A stretch of 43,353 nt of DNA from an uncultured Bacilli bacterium (GTDB lineage: Bacteria; Bacillota_I; Bacilli_A; RF39; UBA660). The translations under genes were made by a program, and so were the position numbers. Below are positions 31,536-41,387 of the stretch, in pieces (within the stretch, counting starts at the first letter, position 1; each line of letters opens with the position of its first letter). Under the pieces are notes generated by a model. The model had not been told where the DNA came from. It made no database searches and was given only the letters and a program-made list of their open reading frames with translations. Location of the stretch: contig CANRFQ010000011.1 of the NCBI GenBank assembly GCA_947629935.1, positions 1 through 43,353 on the forward strand, written 5' to 3'.

Positions 31536-31892
31536 CTAGAATTCTAATCCATTTTCACGTGCAGCTTCAGCTAAAGCTTTAACGCGTCCATGGTAAAGGT
31601 ATCCACCTCTATCGAAAACGATTCTTTCTATTTTATTTTTCTTAGCTTTTTGGGCAAGATCTTTTCCAACTAAAGCTGCCCCTTCAATATTTCCACCATT
31701 TTTTAATTTTAAAGCCACAGATGAAGAGCTTACTAAGGTAATCCCTTTTTCATCATCAATTATTTGAGCGAAAATATTGGAATTTGATCTAAATACATTT
31801 AGTCTAGGACAAGCAGCAGTTCCTGATACTTTATTACGAACACGCGCATGTCTTCTTTGACGAGAAATATTTTTTGATTCTTTTTTTATCAT
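31536..31892 (-). CDS. rplR: 50S ribosomal protein L18
   Basis: Binds 5S rRNA together with L5 and L25. The 118 residues include [25 protein letters not shown] and the C-terminal [31 protein letters not shown], both highly conserved. Thirteen bases separate it from rpsE downstream and 20 from rplF upstream. Confidence 0.98.
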   Translation of the reverse strand: MIKKESKNISRQRRHARVRNKVSGTAACPRLNVFRSNSNIFAQIIDDEKGITLVSSSSVALKLKNGGNIEGAALVGKDLAQKAKKNKIERIVFDRGGYLYHGRVKALAEAARENGLEF

Positions 31893-31912
31893 AATCTTAA
31901 CTCCTTACCTTA

Positions 31913-32449
31913 TTAAGCTGCTTTCTTACCTTCTTTACGACGGATATATTCACCTTTATAACGAATTCCTTTACCTTTATAAGGTTCAGGTTCACGTACT
32001 TTACGAATATTCGCCGCAAATTCAGTAACTCTTTGTTTATCAATACCGCTTATAGAAAGTTCAGTATTGCTTTTTGATTCAGCTTTTAAATCACTTGGTA
32101 CTTCAATAACAACAGGATGAGAATATCCAGCATTAATGGTAATCTTGTTACCAGAAACACCAAAACGATATCCAACACCAACAGCTTCTAATTCTTTAAC
32201 GAAACCTTCTGTAACACCTTTTATCATATTATTAATAATAGCATTAGTTGTACCATGTAATTGTTTAGCTTGTTTTGTTTCATTACTTCTTGTTACGATT
32301 ACTTTATTATCTTTAACTTCAACTTGGATTAATTTATTATAAGGAGCAGAAAGCTCTCCTTTAGAACCTTTAACACTAACAAGGTTATTTTCAATTGTTA
32401 CGGTTACACCATCTGGTATAACTAGTTCTCTTTTTCCTATTCTACTCAT
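31913..32449 (-). CDS. rplF: 50S ribosomal protein L6
   Basis: Large-subunit protein beside the GTPase centre. I start at ATG 32449 (MSRIGKRELVIPDGV), 178 residues, because AAGGAA is well spaced and the family begins there; six codons upstream in frame are unlikely to be translated. Two similar alpha-beta domains are visible, and the C-terminal KVREPEPYKGKGIRYKGEYIRRKEGKKA contacts 23S rRNA. Confidence 0.97.
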   Translation of the reverse strand: MSRIGKRELVIPDGVTVTIENNLVSVKGSKGELSAPYNKLIQVEVKDNKVIVTRSNETKQAKQLHGTTNAIINNMIKGVTEGFVKELEAVGVGYRFGVSGNKITINAGYSHPVVIEVPSDLKAESKSNTELSISGIDKQRVTEFAANIRKVREPEPYKGKGIRYKGEYIRRKEGKKAA

Positions 32450-32460
32450 AAGCATTTTCC

Positions 32461-32856
32461 TTACCAAATATAGGCAAGTACTTCTCCTCCTAGACCAGCT
32501 TCACGCGCTTTTTTATCGGTCATTAATCCTTTTGAAGTTGAGATGATTGCAATTCCAAGTCCATTTAAAACGCGAGGAATTTCATCACTTTTAGCATAAA
32601 CACGTAATCCAGATTTACTGATTCTTTTAAGACCAGTAATAACTCTTTCTTTTTTATCAGTATATTTTAAGTCGATAAGTAATTTATCACCTTTAATATT
32701 TTTTTCATATTTATAATCAGCTATATATCCTTCTTCTTTAAGAATTTGGGCAATGCCTAAAGTCATTTTGCTGCCAAGTACTTCTACTGTTGCATATTTC
32801 ATTTGATTAGCATTACGAATTCTTGTAAGCATATCAGCTATTCTATCTGCTACCAT
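32461..32856 (-). CDS. rpsH: 30S ribosomal protein S8
   Basis: A central-domain 16S rRNA-binding protein and, in other bacteria, the translational repressor of the spc operon. The 131 residues include [18 protein letters not shown] at the N-terminus and the C-terminal [31 protein letters not shown]. Sixteen bases follow rpsN. I did not find an S8-mimic hairpin around rplE. Confidence 0.98.
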   Translation of the reverse strand: MVADRIADMLTRIRNANQMKYATVEVLGSKMTLGIAQILKEEGYIADYKYEKNIKGDKLLIDLKYTDKKERVITGLKRISKSGLRVYAKSDEIPRVLNGLGIAIISTSKGLMTDKKAREAGLGGEVLAYIW

Positions 32857-32872
32857 TTAAATTCCTCCCTTC

Positions 32873-33058
32873 TTACCAACTTGATTTTTTTACGCCTGGT
32901 ATTTGTCCTTTATTAGCTAGTTCTCTAAAACAAATACGGCATAATTTATATTTACGTAATACACCATGAGGTCTACCACATCTCTCACAACGAGTATACG
33001 CACGAGATTTGAACTTAGGAGCACGTTTACTCTTAATTACCATTGATTTTTTAGCCAT
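32873..33058 (-). CDS. rpsN: 30S ribosomal protein S14, zinc type
   Basis: A 61-residue type Z S14 with the zinc ribbon [21 protein letters not shown]. It is the short form used by Gram-positive bacteria and mollicutes, not the longer zinc-free form. C-terminal [17 protein letters not shown] is typical. Sixteen bases separate it from rplE. Confidence 0.98.
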   Translation of the reverse strand: MAKKSMVIKSKRAPKFKSRAYTRCERCGRPHGVLRKYKLCRICFRELANKGQIPGVKKSSW

Positions 33059-33074
33059 TATTTATTCCTCCAAA

Positions 33075-33614
33075 CTACTTTCTAAAAGGCATTCCAAAGC
33101 CTGCAAGTAACTCTTTAGCTTCGTCATTAGTTTTTGCTGTTGTTACAAAAACAATGTCCATTCCTCTTACTTTTAACACATCATCATAATTTATTTCTGG
33201 GAAAATTAATTGTTCTTTAATTCCTAAAGTGTAATTACCATGTCCATCAAAAGCAGTTTTCGATACACCACGGAAATCCCTAACACGAGGAAGAGAGATC
33301 TTAACTAACTTTTCTAAGAAATAATACATTTTTTCACCACGTAAAGTAACTTTAGCTCCTATTGTAGCTCCTTCACGAAGTTTAAAACCAGCAATAGATT
33401 TACGAGCCTTAGTAATTATTGGTTTTTGACCAGCTATAATTTCTAAGTCTTTAGCTGCTGCTTCAATAAATTTAGAATCATGAGCAGCTTCTCCTACACC
33501 CATGTTGATTACTATTTTTTCTAATTTAGGAACTTCCATTATTGATTTATAATTATATTTTTTCATTAATGATGGTTTAATTTCTTTTGTATATAATTCT
33601 TTAAAATTACTCAT
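33075..33614 (-). CDS. rplE: 50S ribosomal protein L5
   Basis: Binds 5S rRNA and contacts the P-site tRNA. The 179 residues show [34 protein letters not shown], and [34 protein letters not shown]. Its place between rplX and rpsN is standard. Confidence 0.98.
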   Translation of the reverse strand: MSNFKELYTKEIKPSLMKKYNYKSIMEVPKLEKIVINMGVGEAAHDSKFIEAAAKDLEIIAGQKPIITKARKSIAGFKLREGATIGAKVTLRGEKMYYFLEKLVKISLPRVRDFRGVSKTAFDGHGNYTLGIKEQLIFPEINYDDVLKVRGMDIVFVTTAKTNDEAKELLAGFGMPFRK

Positions 33615-33625
33615 AACTTTACCTC

Positions 33626-33889
33626 CTAATTAGCTTTCTTTTCTTTTTTCGTAGTTTTAGCTTTTTTGTCTTCTGTAATAACTTTTACATTTGAAACATG
33701 AATTGGGGCTTCCATTTCCCTAATTCCGCCTGTTTCCCCTTGACCATTTGGTTTAATATGTTTTTTTATCATATTGATATTAGCAACGATAACTTTATCT
33801 TCTTTTTTGAAAGTTTGTAAAACTTTTCCTTCTTTGCCTTTATCTTTACCGGCAATAATTTTTACTTTATCATTAACTTTAACTTTCAT
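33626..33889 (-). CDS. rplX: 50S ribosomal protein L24
   Basis: An early assembly protein with an N-terminal KOW motif ([35 protein letters not shown]). At 87 residues it is shorter than the usual ~100-104: the C-terminal conserved GxxTRVG/RSGE region is replaced by a lysine-rich [15 protein letters not shown] tail. The central [27 protein letters not shown] is normal. It lies between rplN and rplE. Confidence 0.96.
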   Translation of the reverse strand: MKVKVNDKVKIIAGKDKGKEGKVLQTFKKEDKVIVANINMIKKHIKPNGQGETGGIREMEAPIHVSNVKVITEDKKAKTTKKEKKAN

Positions 33890-33898
33890 ATAAACCTC

Positions 33899-34267
33899 CT
33901 ATAGTACTTCTGGAGCAAGAGATACGATTTTCATGAAATCTTTTTCACGAAGTTCTCTAGCTACAGGGCCAAGTACACGTGTTCCTACTGGAGTTTTATC
34001 ATCTTTAATTAATACACAAGCATTATCATCAAATTTAATATAACTTCCATCACTACGGCGAACACCTTGAACACTTCTAACAATTACAGCTTTAACTACT
34101 TTTCCTTTTTTGATGTTACTATTAGGAATAGCTTTCTTAACAGTAGCAACAACGGTATCACCGATATTACCATATTTGCGCTTACTACCACCAAGAACAC
34201 GAATAACAAGTAATTCTTTTGCTCCAGTGTTATCAGCAACTTTTAAACGAGTTTCTTGTTCTATCAT
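33899..34267 (-). CDS. rplN: 50S ribosomal protein L14
   Basis: Large-subunit protein at the interface with the small subunit. The 122 residues include [34 protein letters not shown] and the C-terminal [27 protein letters not shown]. It keeps the family length exactly. Eleven bases separate it from rpsQ. Confidence 0.98.
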   Translation of the reverse strand: MIEQETRLKVADNTGAKELLVIRVLGGSKRKYGNIGDTVVATVKKAIPNSNIKKGKVVKAVIVRSVQGVRRSDGSYIKFDDNACVLIKDDKTPVGTRVLGPVARELREKDFMKIVSLAPEVL

Positions 34268-34278
34268 AATGATACCTC

Positions 34279-34539
34279 CTATAGAATCACAGCTTCAGTT
34301 ACTACTTCAACTAATTCAAAACGTTTTGTTTTAGAAAGTGGTCTAGTACTAACTATTCTTACTGTGTCCCCTTCTTTTGCCACATTCTTTTCATCATGGG
34401 CAGTATATTTTTTAGAATATTTAACTCTCTTTTTATATAGTGGATGCTTAGTGTATGTTTCAACTAAAACAGTAATAGTCTTATTATTTTTAGCACTTAC
34501 AACTTTTCCAACTAGTTCTTGTCTTTTAGTTTCAGCCAT
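34279..34539 (-). CDS. rpsQ: 30S ribosomal protein S17
   Basis: A primary 16S rRNA-binding OB-fold protein. The 86 residues contain [41 protein letters not shown] and a C-terminal [21 protein letters not shown]. Its ATG overlaps the rpmC stop codon by one base, so translation is coupled. Confidence 0.98.
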   Translation of the reverse strand: MAETKRQELVGKVVSAKNNKTITVLVETYTKHPLYKKRVKYSKKYTAHDEKNVAKEGDTVRIVSTRPLSKTKRFELVEVVTEAVIL

Positions 34540-34745
34540 TATTTAGCACCTCCATTATTTAGTTCTCTTTCTTTAAGAATTGTTTTCATTCTTGCAACAG
34601 TTTTTCTTAAAGCTTTAATTTGAGAAGGTTTATCTAGAGAACCGGTAGATTGTTTAAGACGAAGTTCGAATAATTCTTTTTTGCTTTCCGTGATTTTAGC
34701 ATTTAACTGTTCATCACTAAGTTTTCTTAATTCTTCTACTTTCAT
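34539..34745 (-). CDS. rpmC: 50S ribosomal protein L29
   Basis: A small helical hairpin protein near the tunnel exit that contacts SRP and trigger factor. The 68 residues comprise [28 protein letters not shown] and [20 protein letters not shown]. It begins two bases after rplP and overlaps rpsQ by one. Confidence 0.97.
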   Translation of the reverse strand: MKVEELRKLSDEQLNAKITESKKELFELRLKQSTGSLDKPSQIKALRKTVARMKTILKERELNNGGAK

Positions 34746-34747
34746 TT

Positions 34748-35170
34748 CTAGTTACCTCCTTCTTCTTTTTTAACAAATTTACATTTGATTGGTAGTTTAT
34801 GAGAAGCAAGTCTTAAAGCTTCACGCGCAACTTCTTCTGATACACCATCAATTTCAAACATAATTTTTCCTTCTTTAACTACAGCAACCCAATCTTCAAC
34901 GTTACCTTTACCTTTACCTTGACGAGTTTCAAGTGGTTTTTTAGTTAAAGCTAAATGAGGGAAAATGTTAATCCATACTTTTCCACCACGTTTCATATAA
35001 CGAGTCATCGCTATACGCGCAGCTTCAATTTGACGGGTAGTAATCCATGCCCCTTCTTTTGCTTGAAGTCCATATGAACCAAAATGTAATTCGGTATTTC
35101 CTCTGGCATGACCTTCATAAGTTTGACGATGAGGCTTACGATACTTAGTTCTCTTTGGCATTAGTGGCAT
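34748..35170 (-). CDS. rplP: 50S ribosomal protein L16
   Basis: Large-subunit protein near the A site. The start at 35170 ([12 protein letters not shown]) has a GGGGG ribosome-binding site seven or eight bases upstream and gives 140 residues; ATG at 35161 is possible. Further upstream frame is part of rpsC in another frame. [45 protein letters not shown] is the conserved core. It overlaps the end of rpsC by 26 bases. Confidence 0.96.
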   Translation of the reverse strand: MPLMPKRTKYRKPHRQTYEGHARGNTELHFGSYGLQAKEGAWITTRQIEAARIAMTRYMKRGGKVWINIFPHLALTKKPLETRQGKGKGNVEDWVAVVKEGKIMFEIDGVSEEVAREALRLASHKLPIKCKFVKKEEGGN

Positions 35171-35828
35171 TGTCTCTACCCCCTTTATTTTTGTTTTTAG
35201 TAGGAAGAACTTCACCTTTATAGATCCATACTTTTACGCCTATTTTACCATAAATAGTGTTAGCTTCACTTTGCGCATAATCAACGTTAGCACGTAAAGT
35301 ATGAAGAGGAACTGTACCTTCTGTATAACCTTCAGTACGAGCCATTTCTGCTCCTCCTAAACGACCAGATGTTGAAGTTTTAATTCCTTTTGCTCCCGCT
35401 TTCATTGTATTTCGGATTGCTCTTTTTTGCGCACTTCTAAATGGAGCACGTGCTTCAATTTGCGCAGCGATATTATCTGCAACTAATTTAGCATCTAAAT
35501 CAGGATTTTTAACTTCGACAATGGAAATGTATACTTCTTCGCCTACTAGTTTAGAAATTTTCTTTCTTAATTTTTCAATATCTTCACCACCACGACCGAT
35601 GATAACACCTGGTTTAGCAGTGTTGATAATTACGTCGCATCTTTTAGCTGTTCTTTCAATTACGATTTTGGCTACAGCCGCATTCTTAAGTTCTTTAGCT
35701 AAAAATTTACGTATTTTTAAATCTTTATTTAAAGTATCACCAAATTCTTTTTTAGGAGCATACCAATTAGACTCCCAATTTTCAGTGATTCCTAGTCTAA
35801 GACCTTTAGGGTTTACTTTTTGTCCCAT
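35145..35828 (-). CDS. rpsC: 30S ribosomal protein S3
   Basis: Part of the mRNA entry helicase. I start at ATG 35828 ([27 protein letters not shown]) with AAGGAGG nine bases upstream, giving 227 residues. The KH domain (about 40-110) has [17 protein letters not shown], and the C-domain contains [32 protein letters not shown]. The last residues TNAKEN run past the rplP start, an overlap of 26 bases. Confidence 0.97.
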   Translation of the reverse strand: MGQKVNPKGLRLGITENWESNWYAPKKEFGDTLNKDLKIRKFLAKELKNAAVAKIVIERTAKRCDVIINTAKPGVIIGRGGEDIEKLRKKISKLVGEEVYISIVEVKNPDLDAKLVADNIAAQIEARAPFRSAQKRAIRNTMKAGAKGIKTSTSGRLGGAEMARTEGYTEGTVPLHTLRANVDYAQSEANTIYGKIGVKVWIYKGEVLPTKNKNKGGRDNATNAKEN

Positions 35829-35832
35829 CCTC

Positions 35833-36177
35833 TTAAACCTCCTTAACTGTGTCACTTACTTTAACTGTAATGTGACTTGTTCTTTTATCTCTGCGATCTA
35901 CTTTTGTACGAGATCCAAATTTAATTCTTTTATAAACAGGACCAGGATTAATAAAACATTCAGAGATTACAAGTTTACTTTCATCAGCGCCATTATTATT
36001 AACAGCATTAGCAACAGCCGAATTTAAAACTTTTAAAATTAAACGGCTAGCTTTTGTGTTAGTAGTATTTAATATTCCTTGTGCAGTTTTAACATCTTTT
36101 CCTCTAATTAAGTCCAAAGTCATTCTGGCTTTTAAAGGAGCGATCATTGCACTTTTATGTATTGCGTATGCTTCCAT
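35833..36177 (-). CDS. rplV: 50S ribosomal protein L22
   Basis: Lines the exit tunnel, where its beta-hairpin carries macrolide-resistance sites. The 114 residues begin with [26 protein letters not shown] and include [32 protein letters not shown], the hairpin region. It lies between rpsS and rpsC. Confidence 0.98.
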   Translation of the reverse strand: MEAYAIHKSAMIAPLKARMTLDLIRGKDVKTAQGILNTTNTKASRLILKVLNSAVANAVNNNGADESKLVISECFINPGPVYKRIKFGSRTKVDRRDKRTSHITVKVSDTVKEV

Positions 36178-36190
36178 ATCTTATTACCTC

Positions 36191-36454
36191 CTACTTTTGT
36201 CCTGCATGTCCAGAGAATTTACGAGTTGCCGCAAATTCACCAAGCTTATGTCCAACCATATCCTCAGTTATATAAACTGGAATAAATTCTTTACCGTTAT
36301 GTACCGCAATTGTATGTCCAATAAAGTCAGGATAAATTGTGGAACGACGAGACCATGTTTTAATTACTTCTTTTTTATTAGCAGTATTCAAATCCTGTAC
36401 CTTTTTTAATAATCTATCAAAGACATAAGGTCCTTTTTTTAAACTTCTTGCCAT
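36191..36454 (-). CDS. rpsS: 30S ribosomal protein S19
   Basis: Head protein of the small subunit forming a complex with S13. The 87 residues start [18 protein letters not shown] and contain [50 protein letters not shown]. It follows rplB by 13 bases. Confidence 0.98.
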   Translation of the reverse strand: MARSLKKGPYVFDRLLKKVQDLNTANKKEVIKTWSRRSTIYPDFIGHTIAVHNGKEFIPVYITEDMVGHKLGEFAATRKFSGHAGQK

Positions 36455-36467
36455 TTACAAATTCCTC

Positions 36468-37301
36468 CTACTTTTTCTTTTTACGGCTAACAATAAGTTT
36501 GTCAGACGCTTTCTTATTTTTACGAGTTTTAAGTCCAAGAGCTGGTTTACCCCAAGGAGTAACTGGCCCTTTACGTCCTACTGGAGCACGTCCTTCTCCA
36601 CCACCATGAGGGTGATCATTAGGGTTCATAACAGAACCACGGTTTGTTGGACGAATACCCATATGACGTTTACGTCCGGCTTTACCAAGATTAACAAGTT
36701 CATAATCTTCATTACCAACTACACCAATAGTTGCCATACAAGTTCCTAGAACTTTTCTTGTTTCACCACTTTGTAATCTTAACATTACATATTTGCCTTC
36801 ACGGCCTAATATTTGAGCACTAGCTCCCGCCGCACGGCAAATTTCTGCTCCTTTACCTGGTTGTAATTCAATATTATGAACAACAGTACCAACAGGAATG
36901 TTTTGTAATGGTAAAGCATTTCCGACTTTAATATCGACATTCTCACCACTTTCAATAATCATTCCTACTTTTAAATCCTTAGGAGCGATAATATATCTTT
37001 TTTCACCATCTTTATAATTTATAAGAGCAATATTAGCATTACGATTTGGATCGTATTCAATGCTTGCTACTTTACCAGTTATATTGAATTTGTTGCGCTT
37101 ATAATCGATTAAACGATACTTTCTTTTGGCACCGCCACCAATATGTTGAACAGTCATTCTACCTTGATTATTACGTCCACCAGTTTTTGATTTAGAAACT
37201 AGTAAAGACTTTTCGGGAGTAGATGTCGTAATTTCTTCATTAGCGAGTGTGGTCATGCCACGACGACCATTAGTCGTTGGTTTATATTTCTTTATTGCCA
37301 T
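36468..37301 (-). CDS. rplB: 50S ribosomal protein L2
   Basis: A primary 23S rRNA-binding protein close to the peptidyl transferase centre. The 277 residues match the family. The N-terminal [36 protein letters not shown] and the C-terminal [40 protein letters not shown] (with the key His near 229) are unmistakable. Confidence 0.99.
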   Translation of the reverse strand: MAIKKYKPTTNGRRGMTTLANEEITTSTPEKSLLVSKSKTGGRNNQGRMTVQHIGGGAKRKYRLIDYKRNKFNITGKVASIEYDPNRNANIALINYKDGEKRYIIAPKDLKVGMIIESGENVDIKVGNALPLQNIPVGTVVHNIELQPGKGAEICRAAGASAQILGREGKYVMLRLQSGETRKVLGTCMATIGVVGNEDYELVNLGKAGRKRHMGIRPTNRGSVMNPNDHPHGGGEGRAPVGRKGPVTPWGKPALGLKTRKNKKASDKLIVSRKKKK

Positions 37302-37316
37302 AATTTACCCTCCTAA

Positions 37317-37592
37317 TTAAAATTCTATTGACTGTCCACTTGCTAAAGTAACAATCGCTTTCTTATAAGTTTTTGTTTTGCCTGTGTATTTGCCTACTCT
37401 TTTCTTTTTAGATTTTGTATTAAGAGTATTAACATTTACCACATTTACCCCAAATGCTGCTTCTACAGCTTTTTTAATTTGGGTTTTATTTGCGCTACCG
37501 GCTACTTTAAATGTATAAACGCCTTTTTGAGTAGCATAAACAGATTTTTCCGTAACAACTGGTGAATAAATAATATCAGTATAATCTTTCAT
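37317..37592 (-). CDS. rplW: 50S ribosomal protein L23
   Basis: A tunnel-exit protein and docking site for trigger factor and SRP. The 91 residues contain [71 protein letters not shown]. Its ATG overlaps the rplD stop by one base. Confidence 0.98.
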   Translation of the reverse strand: MKDYTDIIYSPVVTEKSVYATQKGVYTFKVAGSANKTQIKKAVEAAFGVNVVNVNTLNTKSKKKRVGKYTGKTKTYKKAIVTLASGQSIEF

Positions 37593-38212
37593 TATTTAAG
37601 CACCTCCTCGATTTTATTTAGAGCTTTTTCGTCTAAAACTAACTTATCAGCATTAACAATATCATAAACATTAATTTCATCTGCTAATATTGCGTAAGCA
37701 TAGCCTAGATTACGAGTAGCCATATATAGATTTTCATTATCTTCATTTGTTACAAATAAAGTTTTTCCATCTAATTTTAAAGTTTTCATAATATCTTTGA
37801 TTTCTTTAGTTTTTAAACTATCTAATTTAATATCATCAATAATTACTAATTCTTTATTTTTAAGTTTGTAAGATAAAGCACTTTTTAGAGCAAGTACTCT
37901 TTCTTTTTTGTTCATTTTAAAACCATAACTACGTGGAGTTACACCGAAAACAATTCCGCCGCCTCTCCAAATAGGACTTCTATTAGATCCAGAACGAGCA
38001 CGTCCTGTACCTTTTTGTTTCCATGGTTTTTTTCCTCCACCTGAAACTTCAGCACGAGTTTTTGTTTTATGAGTTCCTTGACGAGTTGCAGCAAGTTGCA
38101 AATCAATAGCTTTCTTTAAAACAATATCATTAAATGTTTTCCAAATAGAATCAGATAAGGTTACATCTTTTACTTTTTCACCTTTAAGGTTAATCATTTC
38201 TAATTTAGCCAT
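37592..38212 (-). CDS. rplD: 50S ribosomal protein L4
   Basis: Has an extended loop at the tunnel constriction. The 206 residues include [46 protein letters not shown], the loop with macrolide-interacting residues, and the C-terminal globular Rossmann-like part. In many bacteria L4 also represses the S10 operon. It is coupled to rplC and rplW by one-base overlaps. Confidence 0.98.
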   Translation of the reverse strand: MAKLEMINLKGEKVKDVTLSDSIWKTFNDIVLKKAIDLQLAATRQGTHKTKTRAEVSGGGKKPWKQKGTGRARSGSNRSPIWRGGGIVFGVTPRSYGFKMNKKERVLALKSALSYKLKNKELVIIDDIKLDSLKTKEIKDIMKTLKLDGKTLFVTNEDNENLYMATRNLGYAYAILADEINVYDIVNADKLVLDEKALNKIEEVLK

Positions 38213-39024
38213 TATTTGTCACCTGCCTCTTCTTTTGCTTCTGGGGCTACTTCTTCACTAACTTCTGGAGTAGCTTTTTCCGTTACATTTTCTGGAGCTT
38301 CATTTGGAGTTGGTTCGCTATTTGTTTCGTTTGTTTCTTCCACTACGGCATCAACAACAGTTTCTTCTTCATAACTAAGTAATTCTTTAGCAGAAGCTTT
38401 TTCGTTTCTTTTAACTGCTGATTTAATTAAAACCATAGAATTTTTAGCACCTGGAACACTGCCACTAACTAAAATATAATTTTCGGCTGTGTTTACTTCA
38501 ATTATTTCGAGATTTTGAATAGTAACAGTCTCAACACCCATATGACCAGAAAGTTTTTTGCCTTTCATAACACGCATTGGACGCATTGTTCCCATTGAAC
38601 CTGGTCTTCTGTGATATCTTGAACCATGAGTCTCTGGTCCACGTGATTGATTGTGTCTTTTAATAACACCAGTAAATCCTTTACCTTTAGAAGTACCAGT
38701 TACATCAACATATTCGCCAGCTTCAAAAATGCTAGCATCGATTGTATCACCTAAGTTGTAAGTTCCCTCTACATTTCTTATTTCTTTTAAGAAGCGCTTA
38801 GGAGTAGTATTTGCTTTTTTAGCATGTCCAACTTCAGATTTAGTTGCACGTTTTTCTTTTTTGTCAACGGCTGCGATTTGAATTGCTTCATAACCATCAG
38901 TTTCTTTAGTTTTCACTTGAGTTACGATGTTAGGAGTAATTTCAACAACAGTGACAGGAATTAATTTTCCATCTTTTGTAAAGACTTCGGTCATCCCGAC
39001 TTTACGTCCTAAGATTCCTTTCAT
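38212..39024 (-). CDS. rplC: 50S ribosomal protein L3 with acidic C-terminal extension
   Basis: An assembly-initiating protein whose loop reaches the peptidyl transferase centre. The core (1-215) is normal: [18 protein letters not shown] at the start and [36 protein letters not shown] in the loop. The protein continues for about 55 residues after the usual end: a low-complexity tail of E, A, P, T and V ([20 protein letters not shown] onward). Total 270 compared with about 209 in most bacteria. The tail should be disordered and strongly negative. Start has GAGGAG; overlaps rplD by one base. Confidence 0.97.
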   Translation of the reverse strand: MKGILGRKVGMTEVFTKDGKLIPVTVVEITPNIVTQVKTKETDGYEAIQIAAVDKKEKRATKSEVGHAKKANTTPKRFLKEIRNVEGTYNLGDTIDASIFEAGEYVDVTGTSKGKGFTGVIKRHNQSRGPETHGSRYHRRPGSMGTMRPMRVMKGKKLSGHMGVETVTIQNLEIIEVNTAENYILVSGSVPGAKNSMVLIKSAVKRNEKASAKELLSYEEETVVDAVVEETNETNSEPTPNEAPENVTEKATPEVSEEVAPEAKEEAGDK

Positions 39025-39043
39025 AAATTCTCCTCTTTTCTAC

Positions 39044-39352
39044 TTATAATTTAATTTTAATATCAACACCACTAGGAATATCCAAATGTGTAAGTGCTTC
39101 AATTGTTTCTTTACTTGGGTCTTTAATATCGATTAGTCTTTTATGAGTACGACTTTCGAATTGTTCACGTGAATCTTTATATTTATGTACCGCTTTTAAT
39201 ACTGTAACTTTTTCAATTTCCGTTGGAAGTGGTACAGGTCCAGAAACTACGCCCCCAGTTCTTTTTACAGTTTCGATTATTTTGCCACATGCTTGATCAA
39301 GAATGCGATGATCATATGCTTTTAAATTAATACGAACTTGTGATTTTGACAT
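39044..39352 (-). CDS. rpsJ: 30S ribosomal protein S10
   Basis: Small-subunit head protein, also NusE in antitermination. The 102 residues include [42 protein letters not shown] and a C-terminal [33 protein letters not shown]. First gene of the superoperon. AGGAGG lies nine bases before the ATG, downstream of a ~125-nt leader. Confidence 0.98.
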   Translation of the reverse strand: MSKSQVRINLKAYDHRILDQACGKIIETVKRTGGVVSGPVPLPTEIEKVTVLKAVHKYKDSREQFESRTHKRLIDIKDPSKETIEALTHLDIPSGVDIKIKL

Positions 39353-39478
39353 TTTTCATGTCCTCCTTTCGCCTATATCTAGTACAGACTCGCTCCGTAA
39401 CGAATTACCTGATTCCAGAATTCATTTAACAACAATTCCTAGTGTATCAGCAACCTCGCACATCTAAGCAGTCATACA
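39353..39478 (-). promoter_or_regulatory. Leader RNA of the S10 superoperon
   Basis: About 125 untranslated bases run from the expected start near 39478 to the rpsJ ribosome-binding site. They contain a GTGCGAGGTTGCTGATACAC segment and further short complementary stretches. The base composition is richer in GC than the surrounding intergenic DNA, which suggests a structured RNA. Its identity as a ribosomal-protein leader is inferred; I did not identify an L4- or other protein-binding site with certainty. Confidence 0.5.
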
Positions 39479-39484
39479 AAACTA

Positions 39485-39513
39485 ATTATAGCAATAAATT
39501 ATATGTTATGCAA
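39485..39513 (-). promoter_or_regulatory. Promoter of the ribosomal superoperon
   Basis: TTGCAT (39508-39513) and perfect TATAAT (39485-39490) are 17 bases apart on the minus strand. No other promoter of this quality was noticed between here and rplQ. Confidence 0.75.
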
Positions 39514-39584
39514 GCCTAAATTTGCCAAAAATAGCAATTTAAAAATTCGCCCGAATTTGACGAATTGATTTTGCAAGTTTTTAG

Positions 39585-39749
39585 TTATTTTACTAACAAA
39601 TATTTTTCTTGTTTAGAATAATTAGCCTTATACTTTTTTAATATAGCATTATATAATCTTAATTCTTCCCTGGTAAGATCATTTAAAGCCTCTTTTAATT
39701 CTTTTTGGGCTTTGCTAATCCTTTTAAATTTTTCTGTTATAGTTGGCAT
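39585..39749 (-). CDS. Small helical protein of 54 residues
   Basis: I start at ATG 39749 (MPTITEKFKRISKAQKELKE), with AAAGGGG at a good distance. The thirteen codons upstream in frame lie in the promoter. The product is basic and forms a probable helical hairpin (KAQKELKEALNDLTREELRLYNAILKKYKANY). There is no known domain. It has its own strong promoter (39778-39805) and lies between the gpmI operon and the ribosomal promoter. Confidence 0.65.
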   Translation of the reverse strand: MPTITEKFKRISKAQKELKEALNDLTREELRLYNAILKKYKANYSKQEKYLLVK

Positions 39750-39777
39750 AATAATCCCCTTTCTTTTTACAGAAAGT

Positions 39778-39805
39778 ATTATACTCATTATTTATATTAA
39801 GTCAA
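39778..39805 (-). promoter_or_regulatory. Promoter of the 54-residue gene
   Basis: TTGACT (39800-39805) and TATAAT (39778-39783) are 16 bases apart on the minus strand. It begins right after the stop codon of the zincin-like gene. Confidence 0.7.
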
Positions 39806-39808
39806 TAA

Positions 39809-41386
39809 TTATCGACCTTTTATATTTACTTCTTCAGTTTCATATAAATATTGCGTCCAATATCTTTCTGCTAACCTAAAAAAGTATTCATTAGGATCTA
39901 AATTATAAGTCTTAGTATCAGCGTTATATTCATAATTAAGAGGAATATGACACTCCCATCTATCTCCCGCTAAATTTAAGGTAATTTCAATTTTAAAGTC
40001 TTGAGGGAATATTTTATGAGAATCATTGTATTTACTAGAAATGTTTTCCACTTGGATAAAAGGAGCTGCATCTTCAAATCCTGGAAGAATGAAGTTAGAA
40101 CGACATGGATACTTTGTTTTCAAAAGCATATTTTGATAGTATTTTACTAAGATATCTTCATTCATATCTTTGGCAAAAGCAGCATAATAATATTTACCAT
40201 ATAAATTTAAAAACTCCGCAATTGCCGATTGGCGTGTTTGAAAATATTGTTCATAATTTTGAGCATAAATAGTATCTTCTCCATTTACTACATCTGGGAT
40301 TGCTTGATCCAAGTTTTGTTCTGAAAAGTTGATTGTATCTATTAAAGAAATGAGTTTTGTCGCATCCCAAGAATTACCATATATCTCTCTTAACTTATCT
40401 ATTAAATAAGGCATATTTGCTTGATAATAATATCTTAATAAAGCGTCTTCACCTACTAAGTGCTCTAGTAAAGCACTACAAAAACGCAGAGTATAATAGG
40501 TATGGTACCCCTCATTAAAATATTTTATTTTTAACTGCTCCGTAATAGCTTCTTTTAAAGAAGATCCACATAATAAATCTTGAGTTGACGTTACATGATT
40601 AAACTCATGCAACAAAACCGCTTTATCATCACTATCATAATCTTCTTCTTCCATCATGCAAAACATTTTAACTTCATTAAGAAGGTTATTATAATGTCCT
40701 GCCACCTTATCGTTATGCTCATACTTGTTATTATACTTCACTTTAACTGTTGCCAACCTTCTTTTAATATTTTTAAAATCCATATATTTTCCGTAATCAT
40801 TAATCAACTTTTTATAGTAATCATGATTAATATCTTCGTTTATTAAAATTTCTTTAGCTTCTTCATCAATATTTTCATTGGCTTTAATAACAGAAATCAT
40901 TTCATTATATAATTTATCTGTATCTACATCAGGAAGATCTTGTTTATAAAATATGGTATGAGGCAAATTATCTTCAACTATGTAATAAAAACGATCCCCT
41001 TGTAGCATAAAGTTTTTGCTATTACTTAACAAACTTGCAGAATGCATAGATATAAAAGCTAAGAAATTAGAAATAACTGCACTGGCCCCATTTTTAAAAT
41101 ATTCTTTATAATTTAAAGGTGTTATTCTATCTAAATTAATAGTCTTATGTTTCTTCATTTCTTTTTTGATATTTTTCTTATCTTTTCTAGTTTCTAATAA
41201 TTCAGGCTTTCTTTTTTTCATATAAGGGTCAAAACTATAGACAACAAAAGGATCACGATAGTAAGTATTACTTATAGGTAATATTTTACCATTATTTAAA
41301 AATACTATTTGCTGGGTGTTTAAATCTAATTTAACCTCTATTAATTTATTATTAATTTTATATTTTAATATATTTAAATATTTCAT
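39809..41386 (-). CDS. Putative zinc metallopeptidase-like protein
   Basis: A 525-residue protein, family not recognised. Residues 260-264 read HEFNH inside AVLLHEFNHVTS, an HExxH zinc-binding motif with hydrophobic residues before it. Fifteen residues later LKEAITEQ (E279) looks like the third ligand segment of gluzincins, where EA or EG is followed by xTE. The N-terminal part (1-100) is beta-rich, then a lysine-rich stretch. No signal peptide or membrane anchor is evident, so the enzyme, if active, is cytoplasmic. Its ATG lies one base after the gpmI stop codon, with an AGGAA site inside gpmI, so both are cotranscribed. No sequence link to glycolysis is seen. Confidence 0.7.
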   Translation of the reverse strand: MKYLNILKYKINNKLIEVKLDLNTQQIVFLNNGKILPISNTYYRDPFVVYSFDPYMKKRKPELLETRKDKKNIKKEMKKHKTINLDRITPLNYKEYFKNGASAVISNFLAFISMHSASLLSNSKNFMLQGDRFYYIVEDNLPHTIFYKQDLPDVDTDKLYNEMISVIKANENIDEEAKEILINEDINHDYYKKLINDYGKYMDFKNIKRRLATVKVKYNNKYEHNDKVAGHYNNLLNEVKMFCMMEEEDYDSDDKAVLLHEFNHVTSTQDLLCGSSLKEAITEQLKIKYFNEGYHTYYTLRFCSALLEHLVGEDALLRYYYQANMPYLIDKLREIYGNSWDATKLISLIDTINFSEQNLDQAIPDVVNGEDTIYAQNYEQYFQTRQSAIAEFLNLYGKYYYAAFAKDMNEDILVKYYQNMLLKTKYPCRSNFILPGFEDAAPFIQVENISSKYNDSHKIFPQDFKIEITLNLAGDRWECHIPLNYEYNADTKTYNLDPNEYFFRLAERYWTQYLYETEEVNIKGR

Positions 41387-41387
41387 T

